From Acidobacteriota bacterium (GTDB lineage: Bacteria > Acidobacteriota > Blastocatellia > Pyrinomonadales > Pyrinomonadaceae): a DNA stretch of 64,000 nt. The stretch spans positions 1 through 64,000 of the forward strand of contig JAFAZX010000032.1 in NCBI GenBank assembly GCA_019239425.1, written 5' to 3'. Made by a program: the position numbers and the translations under genes. Positions 60,877 through 64,000 of the stretch are shown here, one piece after another. How positions within the stretch are numbered: the stretch's first letter is position 1; each line of letters begins with the position of its first letter. Under the pieces are notes generated by a model. It did no database searches. It was not told where the DNA came from and worked only from the letters and a program-made list of their open reading frames with translations.

Positions 60877-61911
60877 TCAGGCCGCGGCGCCCGCGGGCAG
60901 GAGCCCCCTGATCTCGCGGACGATGCGCTCGGCGGCCTCGACATCCTTCAAGGCGATCATGAAGAACTTGTAGCCCTGCTGGATGCAGATGACACCATTG
61001 CCGAAGAGCCAGACGGCATCAAGTATCGGGTTGCCGCCGAGGAGCCAACTGATGGGCGCGCCGACGATGGGGCCGGGCTGTAGTATCTGCGCGAAGATGG
61101 CAACGCCGGCCGCACAACTGAAAGCGCCGAGCAGCGGCGCGCCGACGTAGCGCACCATCTTGCGCTCGAACTCGACGCGCCGGCGGTCGGCCTCGTCCAG
61201 CTCGCCCGCGGCCACGAGCCGCTCGCGCTCGCGCAGGTAGTCGTCGAACTTCTGGCTCACCTTGCGCACGGCCCAGGCGGGCAGCGCCGAGTGCGTGAAC
61301 CAGTGCGGGTGCGCGCCCAAAAGGAAGCCGTCGAGGCCGGGGAAGGCCGCGCCCACGCGCACGCCCGCGGCGAGCGAGAGCGTGACGGCGATGGCCTGCT
61401 TCGGGTTCTGCCGCGCCCAGTCGTACGCGCGATAAAGTCCCGCGGTCGAGGCCGCCGTCAGACGTGTCGCGCGGACGCCGAGCCCCGCGAAGCGTGCGCC
61501 CGCGCCGGCCGCGCGCGCCGCGCCCTTCGCGTACTTCCTTGCGCCGCCGATGAAGTCTTCGGCGCGCTCGCCGGCCTTCTGCCCGACCTCGCGCACGCGG
61601 CCGCCGACCTCGCGCGCGAGGCGCGCGGCCTCTTCGGCGGCGCGCCCGGCCTGCTCGCGCGCGTCCTTCGTCCGCTCGCGCGCGTCGGCGGCGTGCTCGT
61701 TCAGGTCGAAATCTTCGCCGAGGCGCTCGGCCTCTTCGCGCGCGCGCTCGGCGCCGGACTTGACGGCGTCGGCGCCCCTCTTCGCGGCCTCGCCGGCCGC
61801 GCGCGCGCCCTCTTCGACGCGCTCGCGGATGTTGTACTTCTCGTCCAGGTCGCGCGCCTTGCGCCGCGCCGCCTCGCGCCACTCGTCAAGCTTGTCTCGG
61901 TAGTCGGCCAT
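60877..61911 (-). CDS. Amphipathic-helix membrane-associated protein, unknown
   Basis: A 344-residue protein. The first 140 residues are a continuous amphipathic helix of apolipoprotein- or LEA-like composition (Ala, Arg, Glu, with repeats like AGRAAEEAARLAREV). Residues 165-185, 245-270 and 285-305 are hydrophobic. Between them is a region with H-P-H-W-F-T-H-S-A-L-P. I recognise no family. It could sit on the inner membrane surface. ATG at 61911. The next gene is the GGDEF protein beyond a palindrome. Confidence 0.65.
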   Translation of the reverse strand: MADYRDKLDEWREAARRKARDLDEKYNIRERVEEGARAAGEAAKRGADAVKSGAERAREEAERLGEDFDLNEHAADARERTKDAREQAGRAAEEAARLAREVGGRVREVGQKAGERAEDFIGGARKYAKGAARAAGAGARFAGLGVRATRLTAASTAGLYRAYDWARQNPKQAIAVTLSLAAGVRVGAAFPGLDGFLLGAHPHWFTHSALPAWAVRKVSQKFDDYLRERERLVAAGELDEADRRRVEFERKMVRYVGAPLLGAFSCAAGVAIFAQILQPGPIVGAPISWLLGGNPILDAVWLFGNGVICIQQGYKFFMIALKDVEAAERIVREIRGLLPAGAAA

Positions 61912-61924
61912 AGATACTCCTGAA

Positions 61925-62009
61925 ATGATGAGTGATGAATGATGAGTGATGATTTAAGAGAATTCAAGCGTCGCCGTCATCATCATTCATCACTTCGCAT
62001 TCATCACTC
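61925..62009. repeat. Imperfect palindrome, family F
   Basis: GATGAGTGATGAATGATGAG left and CATCATTCATCACTTCGC right, separated by about 24 bases. Distinct units from families A-D. It ends at the stop of the GGDEF gene. Confidence 0.85.
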
Positions 62010-62010
62010 C

Positions 62011-62934
62011 CTACGTTACGTTCAGCGCCGCGGCCGGGTTCTCCAACACCGGCGCGCTGGCGGCGCGGTCGCGCCCCGCGCGCTTGGCCTCGTAGAGCGC
62101 GGCGTCGGCCGCGGCGCGCAGCTCTTCGTTCGTGCGCGCGCAGGTGGGCAGCTCGGCCACGCCGAGGCTCGCCGTGACGCGGCCCGCCGCGCCGAGGTCG
62201 AGCGCGGCGATCTCCGCGCGCAGACGTTCGGCCACCTCGCTCCCGCGCGCGAGGGCCGTCTCCGGCAGGATGACGGCGAACTCGTCGCCGCCGATGCGCG
62301 CGCCCGTGTCGATGCCGCGCGTGCCCGACTGGATGACGTTCGCCACGCGGCGCAGGGCCTCGTCGCCCGCGTCGTGCCCGTACGTGTCGTTCACGTCCTT
62401 GAAGTTGTCGATGTCCACGATCAGCAGGCAGAAGGGGTGGCCGTAGCGCTCCGTGCGCGCCACTTCCCTTTCGAGCTGCCGCTCGAAGCGGCGGCGGTTG
62501 GCGAGGTTCGTCAGGTGATCCGTGAAGGCGGCCTCCTGGCACGAGTCGAGGTACTGCTTCAGCTCGAGCAGCGTCCGCGCGCGCGCGCGCAGGAGGTCGA
62601 GGTCGGTCGGGTCTGTGAGGTAGCCGAGCGCGCCCAGCTCCGACCCGAGACGCACGTCGCGCCCCTCGACGCGCGCGGCCGACTGGATGATGACGGGGAT
62701 GAACTTGGTCTGCGGGTTCCCGCGCACGCGGCGGATCATCTCGTAGCCGTCCATGCGCGGCATCATCACGTCCGTGACGATGAGGTCGGGCTGGTGGAGC
62801 TCGACCGTCTGGAGGCCGGCGGCGCCGTCCGTGGCCGTCAGCACCTCGTAGCCCTCGTTCTCCAGGGCGAAGGCCAGCAGCAGCCGCTTGTCGGGCTCGT
62901 CGTCGACGACGAGGACTGTGAACTTTGTCGTCAT
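62011..62934 (-). CDS. Receiver-GGDEF diguanylate cyclase
   Basis: A 307-residue response regulator. The receiver (1-120) has V-V-D-D-E, the phospho-Asp in V-T-D-V-M-M-P-R-M-D-G near 55 and IQSAA. The usual Lys-Pro reads L-T-D-P, so the conserved Lys is Asp. The GGDEF domain (about 140-300) has D-I-D-N-F-K-D-V-N-D near 170 and the active loop R-I-G-G-D-E-F near 214. It should make cyclic di-GMP, possibly read by the PilZ protein at 51915. The altered receiver may not signal by phosphorylation. ATG at 62934. Confidence 0.92.
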   Translation of the reverse strand: MTTKFTVLVVDDEPDKRLLLAFALENEGYEVLTATDGAAGLQTVELHQPDLIVTDVMMPRMDGYEMIRRVRGNPQTKFIPVIIQSAARVEGRDVRLGSELGALGYLTDPTDLDLLRARARTLLELKQYLDSCQEAAFTDHLTNLANRRRFERQLEREVARTERYGHPFCLLIVDIDNFKDVNDTYGHDAGDEALRRVANVIQSGTRGIDTGARIGGDEFAVILPETALARGSEVAERLRAEIAALDLGAAGRVTASLGVAELPTCARTNEELRAAADAALYEAKRAGRDRAASAPVLENPAAALNVT

Positions 62935-63229
62935 AAAATAAAAAACAGTTCTTGCGCCCCCCGGGTCTTCGTGCTATTGTGCCCGCTAATTCAAGGGATG
63001 GTTACCTGAGTTCGTTTGTCGGTTAACTTTTCCTCATCGAATAACGGGTTAAATTTTAGCTTTACCTCGCAGCATTTGCGGCACCCGCGTCCGCTTTATC
63101 TCCCATCACGGTCAAGCAGGTTTTCCGGGGTTACGTCCCACCTCCGGTCGAAGACCGCGCGCGACGTCGGGGCCGCACACAAAGGCTCTTGAGAATCCCG
63201 ACCCCCTAAAAAAGAGGTTCCCCCTAATC
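62935..63229. other. Divergent intergenic region, GGDEF gene and Crp/Fnr gene
   Basis: No gene seen. It holds a possible promoter at 62952-62980 towards the Crp/Fnr gene and should hold the GGDEF promoter in the other direction. The Crp/Fnr ATG has no clear binding site (CCCCTAATC before it). Confidence 0.35.
62952..62980 (+). promoter_or_regulatory. Weak promoter-like pair
   Basis: TTGCGC at 62952-62957 and TATTGT at 62975-62980 with 17-base spacing, facing the Crp/Fnr gene about 250 bases away. By consensus only. Confidence 0.25.
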
Positions 63230-63940
63230 ATGCCACACCGACGCGCCAGCGACCTTTCCGCGGCCGAGCGTGCCGAAATCCTCCGCGAGTCCGAGGTCGG
63301 CGCCTGCCTCCCCGAAGAGACTCTCGTCCTGCTGGCGCGGGGCGCGGAGGCCGTGGACTACCGCCGCCGCCGCTTCATCTACCGCACCGGCGACACGGCC
63401 GACGCGCTCTACTGCATCGCGCGGGGGCGCGTCAAAATCTGCCTCATCGACGACGTGACGGCGCGCGAGGCCGTCATCGACATCGTCGGGCCGGGGGCGC
63501 TCTTCGGCGAGTCTTCGCTCTACTCGGCGGGGGTGCGCGAGAAGTGCGCCATCGCGTACGAGCAGGCGCGGCTGCTCAGAATTCCTGCGGGGGTTTACAG
63601 GGAGGGGATGGCTTCGAGCCGCGAGCTTTATGATTACACCTTCCGGATGGTTGGTCAACGACTATCTCGGGCCGAGCGCCGCGTCGCGGACTTCGCCCTC
63701 GACGCCATCCCGGCCCGCCTCGACAAGCTCCTCGCAGACCTCTCCGAGCGCTACGGCCGCACCTCGCCCGGGGGCGTGCTGATAGACCTGCCGCTCCCGC
63801 ACCGCGAGATCGCCTCCATCGTCGGCTCGACCCGCGAGAGCGTCACCGTCCGCTTGAACGCGCTCCGGCGCGCCGGTATCATCGACTTCGTCGACAGAAA
63901 AATCTTAATCAAGACGCCCGCGGCCTCGGCCGTGGTCTGA
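63230..63940 (+). CDS. Crp/Fnr-family transcription regulator
   Basis: A 236-residue protein. The cyclic-nucleotide-type sensor barrel (about 30-140) has I-Y-R-T-G-D-T-A-D near 51 and G-P-G-A-L-F-G-E-S-S near 90. A long helix follows, then the helix-turn-helix L-P-H-R-E-I-A-S-I-V-G-S-T-R-E-S-V near 190-206 with L-N-A-L-R-R-A-G-I-I. There is no N-terminal cysteine cluster, so it is not an FNR-type oxygen sensor by this criterion. The ligand is unknown. Confidence 0.93.
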   Translation: MPHRRASDLSAAERAEILRESEVGACLPEETLVLLARGAEAVDYRRRRFIYRTGDTADALYCIARGRVKICLIDDVTAREAVIDIVGPGALFGESSLYSAGVREKCAIAYEQARLLRIPAGVYREGMASSRELYDYTFRMVGQRLSRAERRVADFALDAIPARLDKLLADLSERYGRTSPGGVLIDLPLPHREIASIVGSTRESVTVRLNALRRAGIIDFVDRKILIKTPAASAVV

Positions 63941-63943
63941 GCT

Positions 63944-64000
63944 TGGTGAATAGTAAATGGTAATTAGTGAATGGCATCTGTTCTAATCCATTTACCATTC
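63944..64000. repeat. Start of a palindrome of AATGGTAA units (family G), cut by the window end
   Basis: GGTGAATAGTAAATGGTAAT left arm and CTAATCCATTTACCATTC right arm; the element runs out of the window. It follows the Crp/Fnr stop at once. Confidence 0.7.

Noticed and set aside
63944..64000. A gene starting at the window end
   Set aside because: The sequence is a palindromic repeat arm cut by the window limit.

Overview
The window reads as chromosomal DNA of a GC-rich, Gram-negative bacterium, most likely an Acidobacteriota of the class Blastocatellia (Pyrinomonadales-like). The assignment is inference. It rests on a secreted GWxTD-domain protein, a DUF4214 protein, a full outer-membrane machinery (Omp85, TamB, a SurA-like chaperone), a fused M16 peptidase, and several families of interspersed palindromes in the gaps between genes. 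Coding density is high. I see no rRNA, tRNA, CRISPR array, prophage or recognisable insertion sequence.

Layout. 1-8.4 kb: the end of tatC, a GWxTD protein, a large secreted protein of unknown role, a class C beta-lactamase-like hydrolase, endonuclease V and a CTP-type riboflavin kinase homologue. 8.4-19.8 kb: nadB, a two-lobe M16 peptidase, rsgA, a DUF1287 lipoprotein, rlmN, a DsbD-N-like protein, pgeF and acpS. 19.9-38.2 kb: a long minus-strand block with a class A penicillin-binding protein, patatin, SurA-like chaperone, Omp85 protein, TamB, ribBA, a DUF4214 protein and ribE, with a PIN-like gene set into the start of ribE. 38.3-40.6 kb: a coiled-coil protein, cmk and hemW. 41-49.6 kb: an accessory stretch with a Gly/Ser-only protein, an M19 dipeptidase, several orphan small proteins, a methyltransferase and a membrane-anchored STAND NTPase with TPRs. 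49.8-64 kb: acs, PilZ, an AI-2E family transporter, two tandem receivers, carA, membrane proteins, lepB, an HU/IHF protein, a site-2 protease, a receiver-GGDEF protein and a Crp/Fnr regulator.

How the genes fit together. TamB, the Omp85 protein, the SurA-like protein and the patatin form a same-strand series for outer-membrane biogenesis. ribBA and ribE lie 1.9 kb apart on the same strand, and a kinase-like riboflavin gene is elsewhere in the window. However, the RibA half of RibBA has lost all three zinc cysteines and its Arg/Glu catalytic motif.

Most notable. First, an AT-rich PIN-like gene is inserted at the ribE start. A 14-codon ribE-like leader is left upstream, joined to the PIN gene by an ATGA overlap, and ribE's ATG lies five bases after the PIN stop. 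Second, the gaps between genes carry at least five families of palindromic repeats, nested in one another. These repeats supply stop codons (rsgA, carA, the beta-lactamase-like gene, the riboflavin kinase homologue) and most of the signal peptide of the SurA-like protein. Third, there is a 131-residue protein made almost only of Gly and Ser, and a STAND NTPase gene followed by a G-quadruplex-prone 3' tract.
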